A stretch of 64,000 bases of DNA, from assembly GCA_034231615.1 (NCBI GenBank), contig CM067311.1:11480660-11544659 (forward strand), given 5' to 3'. The notes beneath the pieces were generated by a model that saw only the letters and a list, made by a program, of their open reading frames with translations, ran no database searches and had not been told where the DNA came from. Shown piece by piece: positions 11,282 to 23,116 of the stretch; positions within the stretch are counted from its first letter, which is position 1, and the number at the start of each line of letters is the position of its first letter. The DNA comes from Meghimatium bilineatum (taxonomy: Eukaryota > Mollusca > Gastropoda > Stylommatophora > Philomycidae). Made by a program: the position numbers and the translations under genes.

Positions 11282-11755
11282 CAGGGGTCAGCAACCTATG
11301 GCACGCGTGCCACACTTGGCATGCAAGCAATTTCAAATGGCACGCAGACTCTTCACGTTTCCTGTATAAAGTTTATTATAAATCGATTAGCGGGGTTTCC
11401 TCGCTCATTTCGGCACTCGCCTAACGCCTGAACGTTCAGAAAATTGTGTCAAAGTGGTAAAGTATGTTGTCGATATTGAGCAACTGGCTAAGACCATGCA
11501 AGTGCAAGGCTCCTATTAATAATAAAAAAGTTTGTAAAAATATCTTTCAAGAAACTTTATTTCTTTAAATGTTGTTTACAACTTTACATATTATTGAATA
11601 TCACTATACATTAATTAATTAAAATATAAAAATAAAATATATAGTAAAATAAGAATATTGACCCCGACTTGTATAAAATGATATGTGATGTTGACACTCT
11701 GAATAATTTGAAACCTTACATTGGCACACAGTTAGCATAAGGTTACCGACCCCTG
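11282..11755. mobile_element. hAT-like non-autonomous DNA transposon, 474 bp
   Basis: Terminal inverted repeats are CAGGGGTCAGCAACCT on the left and, read inward from the right, CAGGGGTCGGTAACCT (14 of 16 identical). They are flanked by CCCTACAC (11274-11281) and CCCTATAC (11756-11763), an 8-bp target duplication with one mismatch. An 8-bp duplication and CAGGGG ends are hAT hallmarks. The inner sequence near the left end (TGGCACGCGTGCC) is also characteristic. No transposase frame is present, so it depended on an autonomous relative. Confidence 0.9.
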
Positions 11756-11763
11756 CCCTATAC

Positions 11764-12679
11764 CACAGAAAAAACGCAGCGTGATGTTGTCATGATGACC
11801 TCACATTGTGACAGATAGGGGATTTCCAGTTTTGATAACTAGTCATCATAAATTATTCCTAATCGTATGATTGGTCTAAAGCTATTGTCTGAAAGAACAA
11901 GTGAATTGTTATTAGAAGATCATAGGTCAGATCCTCAGCAGCGAATGAACGGTGTTGATGTAAACTCAAAGTAAACGAAATCTCACACTGAATCGTCTTG
12001 GCGTCACAGATAATTTTATACCAAATGAATTTGCCATTAGCTTTCTAATGTTTACGGTAAATAACTAAATTTTTGCTCGCTTTTTGAGTTGTTTAATCAC
12101 GGGAGGAGACACTGAGCTATTTGACGTCTATTTAGGCTACGCCACTGATAACATGTAAATAATGTCAGTGATTCGCTGCTTTTGTTTTAGACATAAGGGG
12201 TCACGAAAGATAATTTGTCTCAAAATAGGACAACGGCAAACAAAAATATTGAGATTACCTGGGCTTGATTGATTGATAAAACAAAAGACAGAATTATAAG
12301 AAACAATGTTGGCTGTTGGCAACAAAAAACAATTACGATTAAGCTTTCATAGTAAAAACAGATGTCATAAAAGATAATAATAGATTATTACAGTTACTGC
12401 AATTGAAGTCAAACCGCGGCAGAACTAGACAAATTTTGACACTAGTGTAGTGTTACCAAGAACATGGTCTTGAAAATGCTGTTCACAAAGGTAGAAATTA
12501 ATGGCACAAATTGTGATTGTGTCTTCTCTTGTACTTTGAAGACTGATGTTCTTCATGTGTAGATATTTCTCACTTCAGATCTCTAGTCAGCAAAATATTA
12601 TCGACACATTAATAATAAAAGTTATCTTTGGTAGGTTGGTAAGAAATTAAAGTCTCTTTTGGATGGTAAAGCACGCCAC
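11764..12679. other. No recognisable feature
   Basis: Unique AT-rich sequence. Open frames are short and unsupported. Confidence 0.45.
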
Positions 12680-13757
12680 TTGGACGCACTGATGTTAGTG
12701 TAACTTGGACGCACTGATGTTAGTGTAACTTGGACGCACTGATGTTAGTGTAACTTGGACGCACTGATGTTAGTGTAACTTGGACGCACTGATGTTAGTG
12801 TAACCTGGACGCACTGATGTTAGTGCAACCTGGACGCACTGATCTTAGTGTAACTTGGACGCACTGATGTTAGTGTAACCTGGACGCACTGATGTTAGTG
12901 TAACTTGGACGCACTGATGTTAGTGTAACCTGGACGCATTGATGTTAGTGTAACTTGGACGCACTGATGTTAGTGTAACCTGAACGCACTGATGTTAGTG
13001 CAACCTGGACGCACTGATTTTAGTGCAACCTGGACGCACTGTTGTTAGTGTAACTTGGACGCACTGATGTTAGTGTAACCTGGACGCACTGATGTTAGTG
13101 TAACCTGGACGCACTGATGTTAGTTTAATTTGGACGCACTGATGTTAGTGTAACCTGGACGCACTGATGTTAGTGTAACTTGGACGCACTGATGTTAGTG
13201 TAACTTGGACGCACTGATGTTAGTGTAACTTGGACGGACGCACTGATGTTAGTGTAACTTGGACGGACGCACTGATGTTAGTGTAACTTGGACGGACGCA
13301 CTGATGTTAGTGTAACTTGGACGGACGCACTGATGTTAGTGTAACTTGGACGGACGCACTGATGTTAGTGTAACTTGGACGGACGCACTGATGTTAGTGT
13401 AACTTGGACGGACGCACTGATGTTAGTGTAACTTGGACGGACGCACTGATGTTAGTGTAACTTGGACTCACTGATGTTAGTGTAACTTGGACTCACTGAT
13501 GTTAGTGTAACTTGGACTCACTGATGTTAGTGTAACTTGGACTCACTGATGTTAGTGTAACTTGGACTCACTGATGTTAGTGTAACTTGGACTCACTGAT
13601 GTTAGTGTAACTTGGACGCACTGCTGTTAGTGTAACTTGGACGCATTGATGTTAGTGCAACCTGGACGCACTGATGTTAGTGCAACCTGGACGCACTGAT
13701 GTTAGTGTAACTTGGACGCACTGATGTTAGTGTAACTTGGACGCACTGATGTTACTG
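12680..13757. repeat. Minisatellite, 25/29-bp units, about 42 copies in variant blocks
   Basis: Basic unit TGGACGCACTGATGTTAGTG plus TAACT. Four blocks are visible: about 22 copies of the 25-bp unit (12680-13230), 8 copies of a 29-bp variant with a doubled GGAC (13231-13462), 6 copies of a TGGACTCACTG variant (13463-13612), then about 6 copies of the basic form. Within the middle blocks copies are almost identical, indicating local expansion of single variants. Confidence 0.97.
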
Positions 13758-13864
13758 CTTCCATGTTATGTTGGCGCGTATGATCATTTTAATAAGGAGG
13801 GTCTTATTTGATCCTCTATTGTCTTTTCTCAACATTTGCTGTTTGGCGATGCAGCATTGAATGA

Positions 13865-14245
13865 CGATCGGCATTCGGGCTAACAGGTTTGGTCGCTTGA
13901 TGTGCAGTAACACTGTGACGTGTCAGAATGTTGGTAACTCTTCAATCCACCATTTTCTTTATCTTTCTCTGTATCTTGCTGTTCCCATTTTCACGTTGTA
14001 TGCTCTTGCCGCTGGGCAATAAGGGTTAATTCTTATTAGTTGACCGAACCATTTCAATCTATGTTTATCAATATATTTGACCACTGACGTTGTTCCAGCT
14101 TTTCTTGTAATCTCTTCATTCCTCACATGGTCTCTTCTTGTTCTGTTTGCTGGTTTTCTTAGACATCTTTATTTCACACGTAGTACGTTTTCTTCCTTGT
14201 TCTTTAGTAAGTGTCCATGTCTGACATTTATATTACACTGTTGGG
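13865..14245 (-). pseudogene. LINE reverse-transcriptase C-terminal fragment, degraded
   Basis: On the minus strand, with frameshifts, I read DRLKWFGQLIRINP, CPAARAYNVKM and RKWWIEELPTF. These correspond to the KWFGH..R...RP, basic and RW..... block at the C-terminus of endonuclease-reverse-transcriptase LINEs. Stops interrupt every frame. Confidence 0.72.
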
Positions 14246-14809
14246 ACTAATATGGAATATATGATTTGCATTTTGCTTTCCATCAGGATAGATATGTGTT
14301 TCAGAATTAGTGTAAGTTCATAATGTACCTAGTTGACATTTTCACTTCTTGTCTCGAGCTGTCTATTTTTCCGTCGTCTGTAAAAATACTCTCGCGATAT
14401 CTTGCACTTGTTTCAGTAACTGAACATTTATCTTTATGTTGATTGTATTGGTTTACGGTATTCACAAAAAGTTGCCTACAAATTAAGAAGAAAACGTACA
14501 AGATCAGGCACAACTCGAAAAAGTAGTGAAGAGTAGTAACACTGTGAGCTGTCATGAATGTTATAAGAAGCAATTAAGTAGGTGTTTGTTAAAGTTGGCT
14601 ATCAAATTGGTTAAAGTGACCAAATATCTATTCTGAATGTGATAGGCTAAATAGTAGATATCGCAATCACGCTGTAAACCATGATACAAAGTTTACCGTT
14701 TATCGGGCTGTTTCCGGAAAAACATAAGTAATTGTATGATTAAAGCAGACTAAGAAGGAAATGAACAATTAATGGAATTTTTAAATATAAAATATATGTT
14801 TTTATATAG
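14246..14809. other. No recognisable feature
   Basis: Unique AT-rich sequence. Confidence 0.45.
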
Positions 14810-15150
14810 GGACCGTGGCAACACACACAATAGTACACACTTTTCTTATACAGAGGTCGTGATAACACACACATTAGTACACACTGTTCGTATACGGGAG
14901 CTGTGATAACACACACAATAGTACACACTTTTCTTATACAGAGGTCGTGATACCACACACATTAGTACACACTGTTCTTATACGGGAGCTGTGATAACAC
15001 ACACAATAGTACACGCTGTTCTTATACAGGGGCTGTGATAACCCACACAATAGTACACACTGTTCTTATACGGGAGCTGTGATAACACACACAATAGTGC
15101 ACACTGTTCTTATAAGGGCCTTGATAACAAACACAATAGTGTGCTGACTT
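14810..15150. repeat. Minisatellite, about 44-46 bp unit, about 8 copies
   Basis: Repeated segments ATAACACACACAATAGTACA and CACTGTTCTTATACGGGAGC. Two subtypes alternate in the first half (TTTTCTTATACAGAGGTCG versus TGTTCGTATACGGGAGCTG), implying a dimeric expansion. Confidence 0.9.
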
Positions 15151-15334
15151 TCTAAAATCGTGATCCATAATCGATTGTCAAATGATGATATTTCTTTTCT
15201 GATGACAGACATGTTCTGAATCGATCAAACATGCGCACCAGATCAAATCTGTAAAAGATATAAGCGACGGCTGTGACTGTTCACATCGTTCTCAAGCATA
15301 AATGTCGAATAACACTGATCTGCCAGTGTGTTAT

Positions 15335-15740
15335 ACGGCTGTGAAACAGAGACCTAAGTAAAACAGCGGCAAAGAAGATCAAAATATTTTAGATGAAATG
15401 CTACAGAAACATACTTAGAATATCATGGAAGGAAAAAAAAGACTCAGATACTCACATTGAAGAGTTCAGAGTGTCGGTTACTAAACCAAATAACAAAAAG
15501 AAAACTACACCTGTTTGGTCATATAAAGAGACACAACTGTTTAGAAGACAAATAATGGAGTGCAGAGCACCTGGACGGAGGAGGAAAGGCAGACCAAGAA
15601 GACGATGGACTGACGACATTAAAGATATCATGAATACGTCGCTGGAAAATGCAAGTCTCATCGCCCAAGACAGAGAAGGTTTCAAGGTGTTCATTAGGAA
15701 GACAGTGTTCTGGAGAGAATACGCCACATGATACATCAGC
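15335..15740 (+). pseudogene. LINE reverse-transcriptase C-terminus
   Basis: The last 112 codons are in frame: MKCYRNILRISWKEKKDSDT, then RQIMECRAPGRRRKGRPRRR, WTDDIKDIMNTSLENASLIA, and VFIRKTVFWREYAT before the stop. Just upstream, in another frame, is a short ICQCVIRL..TET relic of the conserved Y..ETW motif. These are the C-terminal basic and W-rich motifs of endonuclease-reverse transcriptases, in a different lineage from the 5.2-kb copy. The polymerase domain is missing. Confidence 0.85.
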
Positions 15741-15966
15741 GTATTTCCCATTCGCCTCAGTGATGTGTTCAACTCAATGTCCAATAGCGTCTAAATTGTA
15801 GCAACACTTGTCAGCTACACACCATTCTTTACAACGTGCATGTCTTTTGAAACTGACTACACATAAATAGTTTTTGAATATGGGATGTCTTGTTTGAATC
15901 TGAAAGCTAGAGAGTGAATGTGTAAATGCTCTTGTAGAATCTTCTTATATTGTCAGTCTCAATATT

Positions 15967-16522
15967 GTGTTCAGACACATAACCTAACAAAGCTGAACTC
16001 TGATGTTCATACACGTACCATAACAAAATTCAACTCTGCTGTTCAGACACGTAACCTAATAAAGTTCAACTCGGATGTTCATACACGTACCGTAACAAAA
16101 TTAAATTCTGCTCTTCAGACATGTAACCTAACAAAACTCAATTCTGCTGTTCAGACACGTAACATAACAAAGCTCAGTTCTGTTGTTCAGACACGTAACA
16201 TAACTAAGCTCAATTCTGTTGTTCAGACACATAACATAACAAAGCTCAATTCTGTTGTTCAGACACGTAACATAACTAAGCTCAATTCTGTTGTTCAGAC
16301 ACATAACATAACAAAGCTCAATTCTGTTGTTCAGACACATAACATAACAAAGCTCAGTTCTGTTGTTCAGACACATAACATAACAAAGCTCAATTCTGCT
16401 GTTCAGACACATAACATAACAAAGCTCAGTTCTGTTGTTCAGACACATAACATAACAAAGCTCAGTTCTGTTGTTCAGACACATAACATAACAAAGCTCG
16501 TTTCTGTTGTTCAGATATTCAA
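15967..16522. repeat. Minisatellite, 36-bp unit, about 15 copies
   Basis: The unit contains GTTCAGACACATAACATAAC and AAAGCTCAATTCTGTT. Early copies (15967-16130) are more diverged (CGTACC, GATGTTCA variants), later ones nearly uniform. Open on both strands because the period is 36 and the unit lacks stops. Not treated as coding. Confidence 0.95.
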
Positions 16523-16809
16523 CTGGCACAACTCATCACTACCTTCCTCTCCCACAACTCATCACTACCTTCCTCTGACACACGGCTAATGAAATTCATG
16601 TGACAAGAAATGAGTGTATATGTAAAGTTCCAAGAATCGATCAACAGAAGCTGAAAAGAGACCCTGCTGTAAGCCATCTTCAATTAAATTAGCAAAACCA
16701 GGAACAGCGTAATGAAGTTTTGTTAATCACTTTGTGAAGTTTTGTAACAAACATAATCATCATATTAGTGGTGATGGTGAATCCACAGCTGCGTTAAGTA
16801 AAGATTGAC

Positions 16810-17250
16810 AATGTCCATGGCCACCATGACAAGATTATCCACATTTTGGAAAAGCAGGATCATCACCCGTGTTAGGATTAACTTTATATCTTCTTCTTCG
16901 TTCATTCTCAAACTCCCGCTGGATATCCCATGTAGCAGGACCATGTTTCTATTTGATTTTCAGCAGGATGTAGTCCAGAAAATAGAAATGCGTTGTGTCG
17001 TAGTTTTATTGCGCCAATGGCCCGACACATCCGTCTTCGGTGGAGATTAACTTATATAACTCTTCTGATCTGTCAATATTTCCATATGGCTCTGAGACCT
17101 GGACAAACTGCGGACTTATATAGAAGAATCCAGACGTTTGAAAACAAATGCTGTAGACATGTGCCGTTTCCGCAACGAAGGTTGGGTGCAACAGACCTCC
17201 AACATCCCCTATCTGTTATTTTGGTGGTGCACTCTGCTAGACTGTAACCT
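16810..17250 (+). pseudogene. LINE reverse-transcriptase fragment, interrupted by SINE-B
   Basis: MTRLSTFWKSRIITRVRINF upstream of the SINE and YITLLICQYFHMALRPGQTA plus RRIQTFENKCCRHV downstream together match the continuous LINE motif (L..IWK.R.IS...KI.L..S.V.SI.LY..ETWT...L..RI..FE.KC.RR). The SINE-B at 16890-17045 lies exactly between them with a target duplication, so the LINE fragment was already present when the SINE inserted. At 17250 it meets an oppositely oriented LINE fragment. Confidence 0.82.
16890..17045 (-). mobile_element. SINE-B, full-length copy with target duplication
   Basis: 156 bp bounded by ATTAACTTTATAT (16877-16889) and ATTAACTTATAT (17046-17057), a 12-13 bp target duplication with one indel. 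On the minus strand it starts CCACCGAAGACGGATGTGTC and ends in GAATGAACGAAGAAGAAG. No coding capacity. Confidence 0.92.
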
Positions 17251-17690
17251 GTCTATCTTGTGATGCTATTATCCAACTTGTATCTCTACCTATCTCGTAC
17301 TTGCTTTCCTTTGACTTTACCCTCAAGAAAGGTCTTCAACAAGGCCTCACGTGTTTTAATTCCCAAAATATTTTATTTGCCTGATATTTATTTCCCTTAA
17401 TAATTCTTTCTTCATATTGAGAGTCGTTAGAACATTTTTATGTGTATTCTTCTTTCCATGATGTTTTCCCTATTCTTCTATATACCCACATTTCAAAGGC
17501 ATCAATTCTTTCTTCTGATTGATTGTTTAGTGTCAATGTTTCTGAGCTATACATTAATATAGAATAAATGTAGCACTTTATAATTCTCATTTCTAACTGA
17601 TAGGTATTTGTTACCGAGAACAGAAGACCAATGTGTTTGTTCATGATATAATACACATAATAGCTGGTCAAGAAGAACCAGCGTTAAAAT
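17251..17690 (-). pseudogene. LINE reverse-transcriptase C-terminus, degraded
   Basis: The minus strand shows KCYIYSILMYSSETLTLNNQ and FEMWVYRRIGKTSWKE, the conserved LY.SE.WT...E.R..AFEMW..RR block. After frameshifts it continues with LLREINIRQIKYFG and FLEGKVKGKQ. It is dead. Confidence 0.78.
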
Positions 17691-17844
17691 TCATGAAACT
17701 TAGTAAACTCCGGTAGTTCGGGTAAGGATATATTCATCAATAACAAAAGATGTTCTTTAAGGATCGATGAAAATTGAAAGAAGACGATGTGGAAGAAGAA
17801 GATTTTGCTGGATAATATCAAGTACTGGATAAGGTGTGAAGTTT

Positions 17845-17990
17845 TCAAACTCATCAGAATGGTAAAACATATGACTCACTGGAGTATTCCCTTGATTTTC
17901 ATTGGCTGTCACACAAATATAATCTTACTGACACTGGAAATCATGAGAATATTCAAATGAGCCATTAATAAGTCTTGAATAATATATTTG
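17845..17990. mobile_element. Foldback element, family D
   Basis: CCCTTGATTTTCATTGGCTG (17890 region) faces ACTGGAAATCATGAGAATAT across a short loop. The arms continue outward in inverted homology. Same family as 7276-8830 and 45560-45755. Confidence 0.7.
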
Positions 17991-18262
17991 CCAACATATT
18001 ATTATTCCTGTTTAGATGAATATTTTATGTTCAAACTGTCAACTTTTTCGTCATTATTCTTCTTATAGTTTTTGTCAGTATCTTTTAATTAGCATTGGTT
18101 GGTATTTGTAACGAATATTTATATATTTATTTGTTTAATATAATATCTTTGGAGAATGCAGAGTGCATTTTTGTGTGCGTATTATGTGATGAGAATGCTG
18201 GAAATTTGGTGGTAGAGTTGCAGGAGACGAGCGGCATTTAGAAATCAAAACAAAAGGGGGAA
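17991..18262. other. No recognisable feature
   Basis: AT-rich unique sequence before SINE-A. Confidence 0.4.
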
Positions 18263-18545
18263 AAGGGGCCCGAAAGGGGGAGAAAGAATAGCAACACCGT
18301 TTACCTTCCATGCATGTCGTAAAAGGCGACTAAGGAGCTTATGGGATGGAGTTGGCTGTCCCATCTCATATAGGGTAAGTGACCCAAAGCTATGCTGAAG
18401 TCGGATGTGTCAGGCCGAAAGGCGCAGATATCGAAGCAATGCTGTAAATCATGATACAACCCATTCCGTTCTCCGTACTACATCCTGCTAATCTGTACGA
18501 GTTTCAGAAAGAACGCAGAAGAAGAGTGAACGAAGAAGAAGAAGA
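18263..18545 (+). mobile_element. SINE-A copy
   Basis: Shows the family landmarks in order: GGGCCCGAAAGG, ATGTCGTAAAAGGCGACTAA, GGATGGAGTTGGCTGTCCCA, GTCGGATGTGTCAGGC, CATCCTGCTAATCTG and a GAACGCAGAAGAAGAG tail. The extreme 5' end found in the 36290 and 60221 copies is replaced by G-rich sequence. The tail runs into a further GAAGAAG stretch. Confidence 0.85.
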
Positions 18546-19369
18546 GAGCCGGAGAGACAGGAAGAGAAAGAAAGAGAACAAAATATAATTATGAGAACCC
18601 CTATCTATGTTCAACAATTAATCTCTGCACACATTCGTAGTCTTTGAAAATCTCTAGCAATCTTCAGCAACTTTCAACAGCGTTCAATTTCCTGGAAACA
18701 CATCAACTCATTATTTCCTATAGATTCAAGAAGTAAATATCAGATTTAAGAACAAATCCTCATCAAAAGATTCAATTTCGTTGAAGGAAAAACTACAAAG
18801 CAGCATATTTTTATGGCTTTAATTTTCCGCTAACTTTAAATAAAGCATGAGACTGACTTACCTCTGTCAAATAGTCTTTACACAATGTTCAATCAACGGT
18901 AAACGATAGACAAAAATGAGGCCTTGCAATTCTTTTAGACTCGACAAAACACAAGCAATGTTTAAACAATGTATTTTCAGATTGTATTGTTGTTTTGTAG
19001 AGATTTAGACTAACATTTGTAAAACTAAACATAAATAAATTAATATTTCAATTTATACATAAGTTTCCGGTGTCTGATGAACAGATTCAAGAGAAATAAT
19101 CAAATATTAGAGTAAAGTTTCCGTATTGTATATAATTTGCATCAGTGTAAGCTGTACGGTATAGTTATAACATATATTTCTAACATATTTTAATTTCAGC
19201 AAATAATCCGCCATTACTTTTATTCTTTATTGTGGGAAATAAATGTGTATAGGGAAATCTGATATTACGAATATTTCGTCGGTTCCGATCGATTCGTTAT
19301 AAAAGTGAAGGTATGTTCCACAGCAGTAACCTGCCGTAGGTAATGATAACTTTTCATGTGCTAAGCCGT
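18546..19369. other. No recognisable feature
   Basis: Purine-rich start, then unique AT-rich sequence. Confidence 0.45.
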
Positions 19370-19580
19370 AGCAGTTATTAGGTGGGGTGGCCAATTTCTG
19401 TCTTTATCTCCCCTAACTCATGCGTCCGGTACCCATTTACAGCTGGGTCGACTGAAGGGGTGGTTGTGTCAGGCGAGAAATCATGATATCTGTTTTTAAC
19501 ATTTTTGTCCAGATGTGGTTTCGAACCTGACCCTCAGTAACCCGGTTACAGTAAGCAAGCTCACTAAGCTACCCTGCTCC
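19370..19580 (-). mobile_element. tRNA-derived SINE
   Basis: On the minus strand a tRNA-like head has GGGTAGCTTAGTGAGC (A-box-like) and GGTTCGAAACC (perfect B-box match, usual GGTTCGANNCC). It is followed by a core CGACCCAGCTGTAAATGGGT and GGGGAGATAAAGACAG. The same core in altered form occurs at 35920-36150. This is the classic pol III SINE layout. Confidence 0.8.
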
Positions 19581-19744
19581 TCATTATAATGAAACTTAAA
19601 TTTACTACTTCCCCTCTTCCAATTTCATTTGTTTGTAAGTGTGTCTCAAACCACGGACATCTAGAAACATTAGCAGGGTCTAACTACATATTACTAGTAA
19701 GAGATGGTTGTTGAAAGGCTTTGCCAGGATGTCCTGTCAGTGAA

Positions 19745-20165
19745 AAATGTTTTTAAAAGTATTACATGAGAAATGTATTAGTCTGTTATATACTTCTCTA
19801 AAAGTATTACATGAGAAATGTATTAGTCTGGTATATGCTTCTCTAAAAGTATTACATGAGAAATGTATTAGTCTGGTATATACTTCTCTAAAAGTATTAC
19901 ATGAGAAATGTATTAGTCTGGTAAATACTTCTCTAAAAGTATTACATGAGAAATGTATTAGCCTGGTATATACTTCTCTAAAAGTATTACACGAGAAATG
20001 TATTAGTCTGGTATATGCTTCTCTAGAAGTATTACATGAGAAATGAATTAGTCTGGTATATGCTTCTCTAGAAGTATTACATGAGAAATGAATTAGTCTG
20101 GTATATGCTTCTCTAAAAGTATTACATGAGAAATGTATTAGCCTGGTATATGCTTCTCTAAAATA
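19745..20165. repeat. Minisatellite, 45-bp unit, about 9 copies
   Basis: The unit contains AAAAGTATTACATGAGAAAT and GTATTAGTCTGGTATATACT. Very uniform. The 99-residue open frame is a product of the 45-bp period. Confidence 0.96.
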
Positions 20166-20329
20166 CAGCAGTATTTTCCCACTGGCTTTCTGCTGGTTTG
20201 TTTATTGTATTCTTCACTAGCCTTTGGCTAACAATAGCCTGACCTACAAGGCAACAGTGGTTTGATTTTAGAGTGGCCTTCTCTTAGATGGTTTTCCCTC
20301 CCGAGAACCATTTTGTACAAATGGAACAC

Positions 20330-20790
20330 TATCAATGCAGACCCAAATTCGTATGCTGAAATGTTATATCGAACCAATTTTTTATGGATGTGAAACATGG
20401 ACTATAAACTAAAAATTTCAAACAGAACTGGAGGCTAGAGATGTGGTTTATGGGAAGAATAATGACAATACCATGGACAGCTAAGAAAACTAATGCAGAT
20501 GTTCTCATTGATGCTGGCATAAAAAGATCAATCATATCAAACATTAGGGGCAGACAGTCAAGGTTTCTGGGGCATGTGAGGAAAAGAACACATCTTGAAA
20601 ACTAAATAACCACTGGAAAGATCAAGGGGAGAAGAGACAGGGAACGACAAAGAGAGAAGTTGCTAGATGGACTAGTATTGTTGCACGGTAGAAGTTCACC
20701 AACTTATTGACAACACAAGAAACAGAGAGTCGTGGAGAAACATAATAGCCTACACCATTCGGCTTGACGATTGATTTATTGATTAATGAT
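20330..20790 (+). pseudogene. LINE (RTE-like lineage 1) reverse-transcriptase C-terminus
   Basis: Broken frames read RMLKCYIEPIFYGCETWTIN, EMWFMGRIMTIPWTAKKTN, RSIISNIRGRQSRFLGHVR and HTIRLDD. They align in order with the 5163-5875 copy. The 3' end is a GATTGATTTATTGATT tail, i.e. (TTGA)n-like. Stops and frameshifts throughout. Confidence 0.83.
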
Positions 20791-21124
20791 TGGCGACAGA
20801 AAGTACATGCAAAGCGACCAATTATCAATCGCATATACCAATATGTGAGTATTCTTGAGATCCGCACGCATGGAAGTTCTGGAGAATGACTGCATAAAAA
20901 ATATTGTAATGGAGATCGCTATTATATTTTGTAACAACCAACCCTTTCTGTGAAGCCGAAATAAATCAGTGTATAATCTTGGTATCTGTTATAACGTATC
21001 TCCTGTAACGTTCAAAATTTGGAACTAATTGATCGAAATTGAACACTGTACAAATACGTTCAGATGTATATACACACTCGATAAACAGAAATAGTATGTT
21101 CACAGAATATTTACATTCAGTTCT
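20791..21124. other. No recognisable feature
   Basis: Unique sequence. Confidence 0.4.
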
Positions 21125-21290
21125 TCTCCAGATATAGTTCCGACTGACTAAGCCACTCATTGTGGCTGAAGCGACTGATCTATTCTTTTCATTGGCCACT
21201 TTGCGTATACTTTGTATCTCAACCCAATGAAAAGCACGGATCAGTCAACTATCAGCTAAAGTTTTTGACCAGTTCGTAGAACACGGAAGA
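21125..21290. mobile_element. Foldback element, family D (diverged)
   Basis: CTTTTCATTGGCC at 21187-21199 faces CCCAATGAAAAGCACGG across a ~30-bp loop that includes GCGTATACTTTG, as in the 55.2-kb copy. Arms continue as GATCAGTC on both sides. Confidence 0.65.
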
Positions 21291-21850
21291 AGCTATTAAA
21301 TAAAACCAATCGAGCGTTAGTAGAAATTAAAAAAAAAAATCAATTGACTGATAGAGAAGAATAGAAGACAAGTCAAATATTGTGAATGCTCTTGATTGCC
21401 GATGAACAAGATCAAAGAATAAGATTAAACGAAGACTCAGATTCGCTGCACATTCCATGTTACACTACAACATACATCACATGCGTGGAAAAATCATTTT
21501 CTTCTGACAGTTAAAGTAGTCAAACGGAGAATAAAGTATGATTGAACAGAAAGTGAAAGGTTATAGACTAAACAAGCCGCAACATTACAACAAGGAACTT
21601 CGCCAAGAAATTGCTAGAAATTCTTATTTACAATATATATATATATATATAAATATAAACTTCCTGGTCGTCATATAGCGCTATCATACTATCATTCAAA
21701 ACTAAAAAAAATACAAAATCTTCACGAATGTTTATTGTTTAGTCTGGCTGGTGACCAGCTGCTTTATTTGATGTTTCACATTGGAACAAGCAACAGAAGC
21801 ACGTTTCATTTAGCAAACATGAAATTATATATATAATTTTGACTTTTTTA
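21291..21850. other. No recognisable feature; short (TA)n near 21636
   Basis: Unique AT-rich sequence with one short TA run. Confidence 0.4.
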
Positions 21851-21854
21851 GGTG

Positions 21855-22265
21855 GAAGAATAGTACAGAATTATACAGGGGCAGTAGAGATGTGGATTTA
21901 TAGAATAATCTTGAGAAGACATAGACAGATAAAAAGCATAATGAAGATATTGTAAAAGAAGTTAATTCAGGAAGAGAACTGGTTACTTGCATGAGAAGAA
22001 AACGTATCACATTATTTAGAAATATCATGAGAAGGAAAAAGGTGGAGCACATCGTGGCAACATGTAAATTGTAGAGTTTGTGGGATCAAGAGTGAAGATG
22101 ATGGGCAGTATGGCAAGACATTATTGCATGGAAGAACATGTGTATAATAAATAAATGACAGCACACGACGTGGACAATAAGGATAAATGATTGACAGTAC
22201 AAGATACAGCTTGCACTGGACAGACTTGATAGACAACATAACACGGCATGGACTATAACCAAAAA
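21855..22265 (+). pseudogene. LINE reverse-transcriptase C-terminus, strongly degraded
   Basis: AVEMWIYRIILRRH matches the conserved EMW.YRR.LR. block. It is followed by frame-shifted relics including NVSHYLEIS and RKKVEHIV. Little else survives. Confidence 0.6.
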
Positions 22266-22889
22266 ATGATTGACAGCACACGAAACAGAATATTGTGGGA
22301 CAGAAATGATAACAAACTCCACATTTCATGGACTAGAAGATCTTACATTGTCAATTGCAGGTAGCGAAGTAAAAACAAATATTGGTTGTAATATATCTTT
22401 TCTTGTCAAAGTAGGTCTTCATTATCTTTCGGTCAGTCATCAGGTTATAGTACTAATAGCTTCAAGGAATAGAGTGATTCGCTTCAGGTTGTCCGTGTTG
22501 CCCCACAGATTCGGAAGTAGCTTCGTACCACAATGTATAAATCAGAGATGGACAACGTGGACCGACAGGTCAGATTTAGTAATGTACATGTGAAATGGGG
22601 TTAACAATATTTTTTAAAGTAAATTAAAATACCAAAAGGAACTGTAGTTGTCGCCTCAACCGAATACTTTCTCTACATTATAAGAATTGTAGCTGTTTAA
22701 GGCTGAAATGCCGAAGATTAAACGTTGGCAACGAGTAACACTGTTTTCAGCTAGTAGCATGAATTGTTTGACGTGGTTTCTTTCGTCCTTACCACTATTT
22801 AGCATCGAACTTTAAAGTTTCGTTCAGATTGCTGGAATTTCCAAATTGTCTGAGCTCAAAAGCCAATGCATATAATCATTTTAATTGAT
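22266..22889. other. No recognisable feature
   Basis: Unique sequence with short unsupported frames. Confidence 0.4.
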
Positions 22890-22892
22890 TAT

Positions 22893-23088
22893 GGCAGTCC
22901 GTTAAAACATATCTTGGCGGGCCAGTACAAACGTATTTTGGCTGGCTAGTAAAAACATATCTTGGCTGGCCAGTAAAAATATATCTTGGCGGGCCAGTAC
23001 AAATATATCTCGGCGAGGCAGTACAAACGTATCTTGGCTGGCCAGTAAAAGTATATCTTGGCATGCCAATAAAAATATATTTTGGTGT
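22893..23088. repeat. Minisatellite, 24-bp unit, about 8 copies
   Basis: Unit GGCCAGTAAAAACATATCTT plus GGCT. First of four consecutive minisatellites between 22.9 and 24.4 kb. Confidence 0.93.
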
Positions 23089-23116
23089 GTCGAATTTGGT
23101 TCGTAGGCAGTAACAT

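Noticed and set aside
12680-13757. CRISPR-like regular repeats
   Set aside because: Units are directly contiguous without unique spacers, and the genome is eukaryotic. Same reasoning applies to the 40-, 45- and 61-bp arrays.
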